Origin: Synechococcus sp. BO 8801
GTDB taxonomy: Bacteria > Cyanobacteriota > Cyanobacteriia > PCC-6307 > Cyanobiaceae
DNA: 64,000 nucleotides
Direction: 5' to 3'
Assembly: GCF_002252675.1 (NCBI RefSeq)
Contig: NZ_NQKY01000008.1
Coordinates: forward strand, 77,841 to 141,840
A program made the position numbers and the translations under genes. The notes below the pieces were generated by a model, which was not told the DNA's origin, did not search any database, and saw only the letters and a program-made list of their open reading frames with translations. Below, piece after piece: positions 34,307 to 43,220 of this stretch. Each line of letters begins with the position of its first letter. Positions within the stretch are counted from its first letter, which is position 1.

Positions 34307-35760
34307 GCCTGGGGCTGGGAGTGCTGCTCCAGGAAGATCTGCCGCTGGCGCTGCTGCTCCTGCCACAGGGCCCATTGCTCCTGCTGCTGGGACACCAGGG
34401 TGGGGATGGCCAGGAAGGAACCCAGGCAAAGGCTCATCAGGATGAGCACGAAGGGGTCGCCGTAGAGCTGGGCCGCCGAGAAGAACGCCGGCACGTTGGC
34501 CAGGGCGAAGGACATCAGCCCCATCAGCAGGGCGGAGGTGGACTGGGGCAGCTGCTTCAGCAGACGGAAGTTGCGCAGCAGCACCAGGGCCAGCAGCACG
34601 AAGATCACCCCGAGCACCACGATGCCCGGGATGCCGAGTTCGAGGATGAGGCGGCCGCCGCCCCCTTCGGAGACGAAGCCCACGCTCTGGATGGCATCGC
34701 GGGCGGCATTCCTGACCAGGCCGCCGGTGCTGGCCCCGGCACCCACCCCCATGCCGATGCCGTCGGAGATCTCGATGGCCCTCAGGGTGGCGCCGATGCC
34801 CTGGGAATCGAAGCGCTCGACCAGGTCCTGCTGGATGGTCAGGGAGCGGTTGGTGTACTCGCCGAAGTTCTCGCCGAGATTCTCCGAGAGGATGAAGGCA
34901 TAGAGGGGATAGGCGATCCCGGCAACCCCGAGCACACTGGTGATGACCCGCTCCTTGGAGGCGGGGCTGGCCCGGCGGCTGAAGAGCAGCAGATAGATGG
35001 CCACGAAGGCCAGGATCAGCACCTGGGCCTTGCGTCGGCCGGTGAGGATCGTCAGGAAGGCGAAGCCCGCGGCCAGCAGCAGCAGCCCGAACTGGTTGGT
35101 GGATTTCTGGCTGGCGATGCCCATCGACGCGGCGATGCAGGCCGCCGCCGAGAGCTGCCATGAGGCGATCTCACTGGTGCGCCAGAAGCCGGAGGCCCCC
35201 TGGGCGGAGAAGCCGTGGCGGAACGTGATCAGCAGGCCCTCACCCACCTCCTGGAGGGTGGGATGGTCGACCCCCTGGAAGCTGAGATAGACGGTGAAGG
35301 CCATCACCGTCGAGCCGATCAGGTAGAGCGTCAGCAGGCGCTTGAGGAACGGCAGGGAGCAGCCCACCTGGAAGCCCACCCAGAGACCGAAGGCCGGGGC
35401 CAGGAAGAAGGCGGCCCCGATGGCGGTGAGGCGGATGTCGGAGAAGCGGGCGAAGCTGTTGAGGCTCTGCAGGGCGATCAGGGTGAAGTAGACGGTCACC
35501 CAGGCGTCGAACTGCGGCACGGTCCAGAACATCGCCCGCAGATTGAAGCGACCGGCCCGCTCGAGCAGCACCACGCCGCACAGGGCAAAGCCGATCAGCA
35601 CGAGGCCGACCATCCAGCCGGGCTGGTCCGGGGTGATCTTGCGCAGGGGATCCTGCACGAAGCCGATCAGCAGGGTGACCATCAGGCCGGCCCGCCAGTC
35701 GCCGTCGAGCAGCACGGCGGCCAGGGCGCCGAAGAGCACGATCAGCAGCAGGATGGTCAT
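34303..35760 (-). CDS. Wzy/O-antigen ligase-like polymerase
   Basis: The 485-residue protein has about eleven membrane segments, beginning TILLLIVLFGALAAVLL. It carries a long loop with ERFDSQGIGATLRAIEISDG and GMGVGAGASTGG, ending in LGIPGIVVLGVIFVLLAL and a Gln-rich cytoplasmic tail (QQQEQWALWQEQQRQRQ). The topology fits a Wzy-type polymerase or O-antigen ligase. Sequence identity in this group is always low, so the assignment rests on topology and locus. It overlaps genes on both sides by ATGA. Confidence 0.82.
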   Translation of the reverse strand: MTILLLIVLFGALAAVLLDGDWRAGLMVTLLIGFVQDPLRKITPDQPGWMVGLVLIGFALCGVVLLERAGRFNLRAMFWTVPQFDAWVTVYFTLIALQSLNSFARFSDIRLTAIGAAFFLAPAFGLWVGFQVGCSLPFLKRLLTLYLIGSTVMAFTVYLSFQGVDHPTLQEVGEGLLITFRHGFSAQGASGFWRTSEIASWQLSAAACIAASMGIASQKSTNQFGLLLLAAGFAFLTILTGRRKAQVLILAFVAIYLLLFSRRASPASKERVITSVLGVAGIAYPLYAFILSENLGENFGEYTNRSLTIQQDLVERFDSQGIGATLRAIEISDGIGMGVGAGASTGGLVRNAARDAIQSVGFVSEGGGGRLILELGIPGIVVLGVIFVLLALVLLRNFRLLKQLPQSTSALLMGLMSFALANVPAFFSAAQLYGDPFVLILMSLCLGSFLAIPTLVSQQQEQWALWQEQQRQRQIFLEQHSQPQA

Positions 35761-36935
35761 CGGCCGGCGGAAGAGGTCAGCACCTGGCGGTAAGCGTCAC
35801 GCAGCTGAAGGGCGATCGTGCTCCAGGAAAATTCCATCTGAGCCAGGTTAAGGGCGGACGCCCGCATTGACAGGGACGGCCGCACCAGGGCGGTGGCCAG
35901 GGCCTGGGCGAGGGCTTCGGGGTCGCTGCCGCAGACCAGGCCGGCACCGCAGCGGTCCACATCGGCGGCCACGGCCACCTCCGGGGACAGGATCACCGGG
36001 GTGCCGGCGGCCAGGGCCTCCACGGCGGCGATGCCGAAGTTCTCCGCCGCCGACGGCAGCACGTACCAGTCAGCCGCCTGCAGCGCCCGCCACTTGGCCT
36101 CCCCCTCCACGAACCCCAGCCAGCGGCAGCGGGTTTCGAGGCCCAGCCGACGGCTGCGCTCCTGCAGGCCGGCGACGTACCGCGGCTCGCCGTCGCCGGC
36201 GATGGCCAGCTCCCACGGGGCGTCGGGCTGGCGCCGCTGCAGCAGGGCCAGGGCGTCCAGCAGGTTCTCCAGCCGCTTCTTGGGGTGCAGCCGCGACAGG
36301 AACAGGAACCGGACCGGTGCGGCGCCGTCCCGGCCGGCCGCCGCCGCGGTCCCTGGCTCGGGGCCACGCACCCCCAGGGGGAGGACCAGGGAGGGGGGAG
36401 CCAGGCCGAGGGCGGCGGCCTCATCCCGTTCGGCGCCTGTCGTGAAGTGCAGGGCGGCCGCCCGCTGCAGGTTGCGCCGTTCGATCAGGCGCAGCATCAG
36501 ACGTTTGCGGCCGCGGCTCTGGGCCAGGCTCCACGGGCTCAGCTGGCCGATGCTGCGCAGGATGTAGGGAACGCCGGCCCAGCGGGCCTGGGCCATGGCA
36601 CTGGTGGACGGGTAGGAGAACAGGGCATGGACGTGGAGCAGGTCGTAGTCCTTCAGGTGGCGGGCCAGCCAGAGGCTGAGACCGGGACTGACGGCGAACT
36701 CCCGCAGGGCGGCCACCGGTGGACTCCAGCGGGGAAAGGCCAGCACCGGCACCCCCTGGTGCTGCTGCCAGCGGCCGGTGACCAGATCGGGGTGCAGCCC
36801 GGGGCCATGGTCGTTGGTGGTGAGGATGGCCGCGTCCACCTCCCGGAGCCGCAGGGCCGTCACCATCTCGATCACGGCCCGGCTGGGGCCGCCCCGCAGC
36901 GGGCTGATCGAGGGGATGACATGCAGAACCTTCAT
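35757..36935 (-). CDS. Family 4 glycosyltransferase
   Basis: A 392-residue GT-B transferase starting KVLHVIPSISPLRGGPSRAV, the glycine-rich acceptor-domain motif. It continues with LLHVHALFSYPSTS, FLFLSRLHPKKRLENLLDAL and PSAAENFGIAAVEALAAGTP (the E-x7-E region). Its start overlaps the stop of the upstream gene (ATGA) and its stop overlaps the polymerase gene, so its level is tied to that of the polymerase. Confidence 0.92.
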   Translation of the reverse strand: MKVLHVIPSISPLRGGPSRAVIEMVTALRLREVDAAILTTNDHGPGLHPDLVTGRWQQHQGVPVLAFPRWSPPVAALREFAVSPGLSLWLARHLKDYDLLHVHALFSYPSTSAMAQARWAGVPYILRSIGQLSPWSLAQSRGRKRLMLRLIERRNLQRAAALHFTTGAERDEAAALGLAPPSLVLPLGVRGPEPGTAAAAGRDGAAPVRFLFLSRLHPKKRLENLLDALALLQRRQPDAPWELAIAGDGEPRYVAGLQERSRRLGLETRCRWLGFVEGEAKWRALQAADWYVLPSAAENFGIAAVEALAAGTPVILSPEVAVAADVDRCGAGLVCGSDPEALAQALATALVRPSLSMRASALNLAQMEFSWSTIALQLRDAYRQVLTSSAGR

Positions 36936-38197
36936 GGCGCCGGGCGAGCCGCCAGGAAGCCGTCGAAGGCCGCCCCCCAGGCCGCGGCCACCGCCGGGGC
37001 GGCATAGGCGGCGATGGCGTCACGGTTGTGGCGAGGGCGCTCCCGGAACCAGCCGGCCCGGCGCCGCAGCTCCACCAGGGCGTCGAAGATGGCCGCGCTG
37101 CTCTCGATGTCGCAGTAGATCCCCTTCTCCAGGCCTTCGACGATCCCCTGCAGCGGGTTGCCCGCCGGTCCGGCCACCAGCACCGGCGTGGCGTGGGGCA
37201 GGTATTCGAAGAACTTTGAGGGCAGGTTGTCGTTGTGGCGGGGGCCGATCAGCACCAGCAGGCCATCGGCCGCCTCCGCCAGCTGGTGGGAGCGCTCGTT
37301 GCTCACCGCGGCATGGACCTGCACGATCTGGCGCAGGCGGGGGTCGCTGCGGATGGCCGTGCGCGCCGCTTCGTAGAGATAGCCGTAGAGCTGGATCCGC
37401 AGCCCGCCCTGCTCCTCGGGCCGCCAGCGCCGCACGGCCTCGAGCAGGGGCTCGATCGGTCGCCAGGGGCCCAGGTTGCCGGGGTGGAACAACGTCAGGG
37501 TCGCGGGGTCTGGAAGGGCAGCCGGCGGAGCTTCGCCGACCTCGAAGCAGTCGGGCAGGAACCGGGCCGGGGTGGATCCCAGCAGCCCCTGCTCGCGGTA
37601 GCGCTCCAGGGTGAGGGGTGAGGCGAACACGGCCCCCGCGCTGGCGGCCAGCACGGCCCGCTGGCGCTCGGGGTGGGCCGGATGGAAGTGGCCCTTCTCC
37701 CGGTGGCCGAAGGGATCGTCGTAGATGGCGATGAAGGGTTTGCCGAGCCGCCCGGCCACCTCCCGGGCCACCTCAAGGACGCGGAAATCCGGGCAGATGC
37801 CGGCCACCACATCGCAGGGGAGGCGCGCCGCCGTCGCCAGGGCGGTGGCCCTGAGGCCCTCGAGGGCATGGGCCTGGGGGTCGTGGCGCCCCAGGCGCTC
37901 CAGCCACCGGTGGATCAGCTGGCGCAGGCCGAACCAGAGATGGAGCGGGGTGCCTGGCCGGCGCCGGTTCCTGCGGATGGCGCAGCGCTGGGAGCGGGAG
38001 ACCCGCCGGCTGTAGTGGCAGAAGCGCTCCTGGCCGGGGAAGGGCTCCGGGGTGACCGCATCGAGCCGGGGGTCGGGGCCGACGACATGGAATTCCCAGC
38101 CGGCCGCCGGCAGATGGGGCAGGAGCTTGGCGTAGCGGCGGGCCTGGACGCCGCCGCCCCCGGGCGGCTGGAGGGAGAGGATCAGGGCCCTGGCCAT
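36932..38197 (-). CDS. Family 4-like glycosyltransferase
   Basis: A 421-residue GT-B protein. The start is ALILSLQPPGGGGVQARRYA. The second half has LTLFHPGNLGPWRPIEPLLE, IQLYGYLYEAARTAI and a TLPSKFFEYL-like segment (DNLPSKFFEYLPHATPVLVA), as in WcaI/Wcl-type transferases. The gene begins one base after the stop of the bifunctional fusion gene, so translation is probably linked. Donor and acceptor are unknown. Confidence 0.85.
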   Translation of the reverse strand: MARALILSLQPPGGGGVQARRYAKLLPHLPAAGWEFHVVGPDPRLDAVTPEPFPGQERFCHYSRRVSRSQRCAIRRNRRRPGTPLHLWFGLRQLIHRWLERLGRHDPQAHALEGLRATALATAARLPCDVVAGICPDFRVLEVAREVAGRLGKPFIAIYDDPFGHREKGHFHPAHPERQRAVLAASAGAVFASPLTLERYREQGLLGSTPARFLPDCFEVGEAPPAALPDPATLTLFHPGNLGPWRPIEPLLEAVRRWRPEEQGGLRIQLYGYLYEAARTAIRSDPRLRQIVQVHAAVSNERSHQLAEAADGLLVLIGPRHNDNLPSKFFEYLPHATPVLVAGPAGNPLQGIVEGLEKGIYCDIESSAAIFDALVELRRRAGWFRERPRHNRDAIAAYAAPAVAAAWGAAFDGFLAARPAP

Positions 38198-38198
38198 C

Positions 38199-40262
38199 TC
38201 AGGGGCGCTCCAGCAGGGTCAGCCCCGCCAGGATGCCGTCTGCGGCCTTCCGCACACTGAAGTGGCTGTTGACGAGCTCCCGCGCCGTCTCCCCCATCCG
38301 GGCGGCGGCGGCCGGATCGGCGGCCATCCGCCCCATGGCCGCGGCCAGGGCCGCCGGCTGGCCGACGGGGCTCACCAGGCCCGTGCGGCCCTCGAAGATC
38401 AGATCCTCGGCACAGCCCACCTGGTCGCTCACGATCGCCGGCAGACCGCAGGCCATCGCCTCGTTCACCACCAGCCCCCAGGTCTCGCCGTGGTCGGAGG
38501 GCAGCACCAGGGCGTCGGCCACCGCATAGGCCGAGGGCATGCCCGACTGGTTCACGAAGCCGGCGAAACTCACCGGCAGGCCGTGCTGGCTGGCCAGTGC
38601 CCTGCAGGCTTCTTCGAGGGGGCCGGTGCCCACGATCAACAGATGCATCGGGTGGGACAGGGGCTCCATCACCAGCTGCCGGAGCGCTTCGAGCAGGTCG
38701 AGCGGACGCTTCTTGGGCTGGAGCTTGCCGGCGAACAGAAAACAGAAGGCCTCCCGGGGGATGGCCCAGTCCTGGCGCAGCGCGTCCCGGCGGGGGCGCA
38801 GGGCCGCGGCCCGCTCGCCGAAGTAGGCGTTGTCGACGAAGTGGGGCGAGGGCACCAGCCGGATCTGGGGCACACCGAACTGGCGGTACCAGCGGGCATT
38901 GGCCGTGCCCACGGGAAGGCCCACCGACACCCCGCGGAACAGGATCCAGTAGGTGAGGTTCAGGGGCCAGGGCCTGGGACGGAAGGCATTGGAGTCCATC
39001 CGCAGCAGCACCGGCAGGCCCTGCAGCCGGGCGGCGATGAACAGCTGCACCATGCCCAGGAAGTGCCAGCCGGTCAGCAGCAGGGCATCGGGTCGCTGCC
39101 GGGCCGGGCCGAAGCCCAGTTCCCCCAGGGGCCGGGTCAGCCAGACGCCCCGGTAGCCGGAGGTAATCCCGCGTCCCCGGCCACTGGCGGCGCGGTGCCA
39201 GGGGTAGCCCTCCAGCAGCGGCACGTCCCACTCGAAGGAGACGCCGAACCCCAGGCCCTGGGTGCGGGCGTCCGGAAGGGTGAGGTAGAGCACGTCCGTG
39301 GCCACGCCGGGGTCGGCGGCGAGGGCCTGGAACAGGGGCGTCTGGTACTGCACCGGGTGGCTGCCGGCGATCAGCAGCCGCCGCCGGCGGCTGGGCAGCA
39401 GGGCCGGCCCCTTGCGCTGCAGGCGCAGGGCCCAGAGCAGGCCGCGTCCTTCGGCGATGAGGGTGGGGGGGATCCACCAGGGATGGCGCAGGTGGTGGCG
39501 GCTGCGCACCGACCCCAGCCAGCCGCCCAGGCAGGCCCCCAGGGCCGCCGGCAGGGGCTGGGTGCGCAACTGGAAGTAGTAGCGCCCCACGGCATGGTCG
39601 GGCTTGACGGTGGTGAGGTGCTTGCCGTAGCTGCGGGTGCCGCCCCGTTCGGCCCGGAGGTGGTGGATCAGGGCACCGGGCACGTACTGGATCGGATGGC
39701 CGGCCTGGCGCCAGCGGAAGGCGAATTCAGCCTCGAAGCGGTAGGCCACCCGCACGAAGTTCTGGTCGAATCCCCCCAGTTCCAGGGCCAGCCGGCGGGG
39801 GATGGCCACGTTGCCCCCCATGAATTCCTCCACGGAGCGGGGCCGCAGGCTGTTGAACAGGAACGGCCCCTCCTCCGGGTCGCTCTCGCCCCGGTGCCAG
39901 GGCTGCAGCACCCGCCCGGCCAGCATGGCGTCGGGGTCAGCGGCACCGGCCCGTTCGTGGGCGTTGAGCAGCTCCGGGTCCGGCAGGATGTCGTCGTCGA
40001 GGAACAGCACCCGATCGCCGCGGGCCTCCTGCAGGGCCACGTTCATGGCGCCGGTGATCGAGGGGGTCGGCAAGCGCAGCCAGCGGATCCGTCCCTCCGC
40101 CTGCCAGGCGCCCAGCCGCGCTTCGCAGTCGGGATCGTGGCGGGGCGTCTGGTCGACCACCAGCAGCTCGAACGGGGGTGGATCCAGGGCCAGCAGGGCG
40201 GCGACGCTGTCGATCAGTACCTGATCGCGGCCGAAGGTGGGAATCGCGACGCTGAGGGTCAT
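38199..40262 (-). CDS. Two-domain glycosyltransferase (GT2 fused to GT4)
   Basis: The 687-residue protein has an N-terminal GT-A domain (LSVAIPTFGRDQVLIDSV, VLFLDDDILPDPEL with metal-binding Asps, residues 1 to about 230). A helical linker follows. The C-terminal GT-B domain (from about residue 295) has RLLIAGSHPVQYQTPLFQAL, FCFLFAGKLQPKKRPLDLLE and PSDHGETWGLVVNEAMACGL. No stop or frame change separates them. The fusion could place two successive sugars. The ATG at 40262 overlaps the stop of the upstream gene (ATGA). Confidence 0.9.
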   Translation of the reverse strand: MTLSVAIPTFGRDQVLIDSVAALLALDPPPFELLVVDQTPRHDPDCEARLGAWQAEGRIRWLRLPTPSITGAMNVALQEARGDRVLFLDDDILPDPELLNAHERAGAADPDAMLAGRVLQPWHRGESDPEEGPFLFNSLRPRSVEEFMGGNVAIPRRLALELGGFDQNFVRVAYRFEAEFAFRWRQAGHPIQYVPGALIHHLRAERGGTRSYGKHLTTVKPDHAVGRYYFQLRTQPLPAALGACLGGWLGSVRSRHHLRHPWWIPPTLIAEGRGLLWALRLQRKGPALLPSRRRRLLIAGSHPVQYQTPLFQALAADPGVATDVLYLTLPDARTQGLGFGVSFEWDVPLLEGYPWHRAASGRGRGITSGYRGVWLTRPLGELGFGPARQRPDALLLTGWHFLGMVQLFIAARLQGLPVLLRMDSNAFRPRPWPLNLTYWILFRGVSVGLPVGTANARWYRQFGVPQIRLVPSPHFVDNAYFGERAAALRPRRDALRQDWAIPREAFCFLFAGKLQPKKRPLDLLEALRQLVMEPLSHPMHLLIVGTGPLEEACRALASQHGLPVSFAGFVNQSGMPSAYAVADALVLPSDHGETWGLVVNEAMACGLPAIVSDQVGCAEDLIFEGRTGLVSPVGQPAALAAAMGRMAADPAAAARMGETARELVNSHFSVRKAADGILAGLTLLERP

Positions 40263-41194
40263 GGCAAGGCGGCCAGCTTGAGCCTGGCCTTGAGGTGCCA
40301 GGGGTTGAGGGCCAGGGCCTGGCGCAGGTACTGACGGGCCAGGTCCGGGCGCTCGTGGCTGAGGCAGGCGCCGATGAAGTAGGCCCCATCGGCCTGCCGG
40401 CGCGGTTGGGCCCGCAGGCCCCGGCAGCGTTCGCTCAGGGCCTCGGCCTCCTCCAGGACGGGCGCCTCCGGCTGCCCGCTGCGGCGGGCCCGGGTGGCCG
40501 CCACGATCAGGGCATGGAAGGCCTCCTGCTCCCGGCGCCGGGAGCCGCTGATCGATCCGGGGGAGAGGGTGGCCTCGTAGAGCACCTCCGGCACCACCAA
40601 GTGACCGCCGAGCTCCACCATGCGGCTCCAGAGATCGATGTCCTGGGCGAAATAGAACATCGGCCGATAGCCTCCGGCACGCTCATAGGCGCTGCGCCGC
40701 ATCATCACCGAGCCGTGGATGGCCGGCCCGGTCAGCCCATCGGCCAGCTCCCCGGGATCCGGCGCGTTCACGCGGACCGTGGCGCCTTCCGGCACCACCA
40801 GCCGCACATGGGTGGAGCAGAGGCTGGCTTCCGGGTTCTGCTCGAGGCAGCGCACCTGCCGCAGCAGCCGGCCCGGCAGGGAGATGTCACCGGCGTCCTG
40901 GCGGGCGATGAAGACCCCGCAGGCCACCTGGCAGCCCTCGATCAGGGAGCGGGTCAGGCCCCGGCCCGGCCGCTCCAGCACCCGCAGCCGCGGGTCGGCG
41001 GCGGCCCGCGCCGCCAGCAGGGCGCCGGTGTCGTCGCTGGAGCCGTCGTTGACGACCACCACCTCCAGGCTCACCCCCTCCTGGCCGGTGAGCGAATCGA
41101 GGGTCGCGGCGAGGCTGGCCCCGCCGTTGCGAACCCCCATCACCACCGACACCAGCGGGGCCGTGCCGGATTCGTGCTCCACAGGCTCCTGCAT
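40259..41194 (-). CDS. Family 2 glycosyltransferase
   Basis: A 311-residue GT-A transferase with VSVVMGVRNGGASLAATLDS, LEVVVVNDGSSDDTG and ARQDAGDISLPGRL (an Ala-Gly variant of the usual DxD region). FYFAQDIDLWSRMVELGG follows. The C-terminal 80 residues are helical and end in a tetratricopeptide-like repeat (GACLSHERPDLARQYLRQAL). ATG 41194 is preferred; a GTG sits directly before it at 41197. The gene follows the tandem transferase gene with a four-base gap. Confidence 0.88.
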   Translation of the reverse strand: MQEPVEHESGTAPLVSVVMGVRNGGASLAATLDSLTGQEGVSLEVVVVNDGSSDDTGALLAARAAADPRLRVLERPGRGLTRSLIEGCQVACGVFIARQDAGDISLPGRLLRQVRCLEQNPEASLCSTHVRLVVPEGATVRVNAPDPGELADGLTGPAIHGSVMMRRSAYERAGGYRPMFYFAQDIDLWSRMVELGGHLVVPEVLYEATLSPGSISGSRRREQEAFHALIVAATRARRSGQPEAPVLEEAEALSERCRGLRAQPRRQADGAYFIGACLSHERPDLARQYLRQALALNPWHLKARLKLAALP

Positions 41195-41198
41195 CACC

Positions 41199-43220
41199 TC
41201 AGGTCATGTTCCCCCCTGGGCGGGGTCCTGGCCGCAGCCGTGTCCGGACTCCCATGCTCAGCCGGGCCGCCCGGCCCCAGCCCAGGGCCGTGGCCAGCAA
41301 CCCGTAGAGCAGGAACTCCAGCTGCCGCCGCGGCTGGCGGGCTCCGTGGCGCCGGGCCAGCTGGAACAGTCGGCGGGCGGCCTGCTCGGCGCCGGCGGCG
41401 CCGCACTGGCGGCTGAGCAGGAAGGCGGAGCGGCAGAAGCGCGCCATCTCGGGACCATCGGGGTCGACGCCGGCGGCCAGGGCGCTGCGCAGCAGGGAGT
41501 CCTGGGCCCGGGCCCGGTCCGCCAGCTTGCGGGGGTCGAGGTGGCCCCGGTCGCTGAGGTGGTCGTCGCCCATGTGGATCCGCCGCACCGACACCTCGCC
41601 CGGCACCCACACCAGGGACGTTCCGGTCGCACCGGCCCGGCCGTCGTACTCCCAGTCCTCCTCGTTGATCCAGGGCTGCCAGGGGCCGATGCGGTCGAGC
41701 AGGTCGCGCCGGTAGAGGGGACAGCTGGTGGTCCACCAGCGCTCCAGCAGCAGCCGGGGGAACAGCCGCTCCAGGTGCTGGCCGGTGGCCCGCATCGGGC
41801 CGCGCCGTTCGACGGGCCGCCGGGAATGGTCCTCCTCCAGGCTGGGGCCGTAGGCGATCCCTGCCCCAGGAGAGCGCTGCAGGGCCCCCACCTGGGCGCT
41901 GAACTTGCCGGGCAGCAGCAGGTCGTCGCTGTCGAGGTACTGGACGAATTCACCGCGGCTGTGGTCCAGGCCCCGCTGGCGGGCGGCGCCGGGCCCGCCG
42001 TTGGGCTGGTGGATCACCCGGATGAGGTCCGGATGGGCGGCGGCCAGGCCATCGGCCACCGCGGCAGTGTCGTCGCTGGAGCCGTCGTCGACGATGACGA
42101 CCTCGATCGGCCGGTGGTCCTGCTCGAGCACGCTGGCCACCGCTTCGCGCAGCAGGACGGCGCGGTTGTGCACCGGGATGATCGTGCTGACCAGGCCGCT
42201 CACCGGGGAGGGCCGCAGGGCGGCGATGCGCTCGAGGGCGGGGCGCCGCATCACGGCCCGGGCCCGCTCCAGGTTGGGATTGTCCTTCTGGTGCTTGAGG
42301 GGCTGGCCGCGGTGCCAGAGGTGCACGATCGGCTCGTAGCCCCAGATCCAGGTGGGCCTGGTGAGGCAGCGGTCCCAGAACTCGTTGTCCTCGCCCCCCC
42401 AGCCGACGAAGCCCTCATCCATGCCGCCGATGGCGGCATAGGCCTCGGCGGTGATCGCCATCGAGCCGCCGGCCTCCAGGTTCTGCACGATCGCCTCCGC
42501 CGGCCTGGCGTCATAGGCGCCCGAGCCGGCCAGCACGGCCGCGCTGTGGGCCTCGTCGAGGTAAAAGACGAACCGCTTCGGGTTCACCACCGCGTAGCCG
42601 CGGGCGATCCGCTCCAGCAGGCGGCGGGCGTAGCCGGTGGGCACGAGCATGTCGTTGTCGTGCAGGAGCAGCACCGGGGCCAGGGCCTCGCGGGCGCCGA
42701 GGTTGAAGGTGTGGGAGCGGTTGTAGGGGGCGGCCGGGTCCGGCAAGGGCCCATGGACGTGGCGCACCCAGGGGGGAAGTCGGTCGGCGATGCGGGGCTC
42801 GCTGTCCTGCTCGATCACCAGGCATTCGAGCCGCACGTCCTCCTGGGCGGCGAGGGATTCGAGGGTGGCCAGCAGCAGGGGCAGCCGCTCGGTGCCCCGG
42901 TGGCCGATCAGCACGCTCAGCTCCGGCGGCCCATCGGCCCAGCCGGGGCTGGTGCGGCGCCGGATCGGCGCCGTCGCCAGGCAGCGGCGCAGCAGGCGTC
43001 GGCCCAGCTCCGTCTGGATGGCCGGCGCATGCAGGCGGGAGGTGTAGCGCCACAGGCAGGCCTGGCCGAGGCCATCGGGGGCGGCCTCCAGCCGCTCGCG
43101 GCGGTTGGCGATCCGGAGCTGGGCCGGTGCCGGGCGGCGCAGCAGTCCCTCGTAGCGGAGCCGGTCCATCAGCCACACCCCCAGCCGCTCCCGCCGGGTG
43201 GGCCGCGCCGCTTCAGCCAT
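41199..43220 (-). CDS. Tandem two-domain glycosyltransferase (GT-A plus GT2)
   Basis: The 673-residue protein carries two GT-A domains. The first (from about residue 100) ends in a galactosyltransferase-type motif FVGWGGEDNEFWDRCL, as in chondroitin-synthase-like enzymes, with LLLHDNDMLVP as its DxD region. The second (from about residue 345) has VSTIIPVHNRAVLLREAV, VVIVDDGSSDDTA and QYLDSDDLLLPGK. ATG 43220 overlaps the upstream gene stop by eight bases; a GTG at 43229 is an alternative. Two catalytic sites in one chain would suit a disaccharide-repeat synthase. Confidence 0.9.
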   Translation of the reverse strand: MAEAARPTRRERLGVWLMDRLRYEGLLRRPAPAQLRIANRRERLEAAPDGLGQACLWRYTSRLHAPAIQTELGRRLLRRCLATAPIRRRTSPGWADGPPELSVLIGHRGTERLPLLLATLESLAAQEDVRLECLVIEQDSEPRIADRLPPWVRHVHGPLPDPAAPYNRSHTFNLGAREALAPVLLLHDNDMLVPTGYARRLLERIARGYAVVNPKRFVFYLDEAHSAAVLAGSGAYDARPAEAIVQNLEAGGSMAITAEAYAAIGGMDEGFVGWGGEDNEFWDRCLTRPTWIWGYEPIVHLWHRGQPLKHQKDNPNLERARAVMRRPALERIAALRPSPVSGLVSTIIPVHNRAVLLREAVASVLEQDHRPIEVVIVDDGSSDDTAAVADGLAAAHPDLIRVIHQPNGGPGAARQRGLDHSRGEFVQYLDSDDLLLPGKFSAQVGALQRSPGAGIAYGPSLEEDHSRRPVERRGPMRATGQHLERLFPRLLLERWWTTSCPLYRRDLLDRIGPWQPWINEEDWEYDGRAGATGTSLVWVPGEVSVRRIHMGDDHLSDRGHLDPRKLADRARAQDSLLRSALAAGVDPDGPEMARFCRSAFLLSRQCGAAGAEQAARRLFQLARRHGARQPRRQLEFLLYGLLATALGWGRAARLSMGVRTRLRPGPRPGGNMT

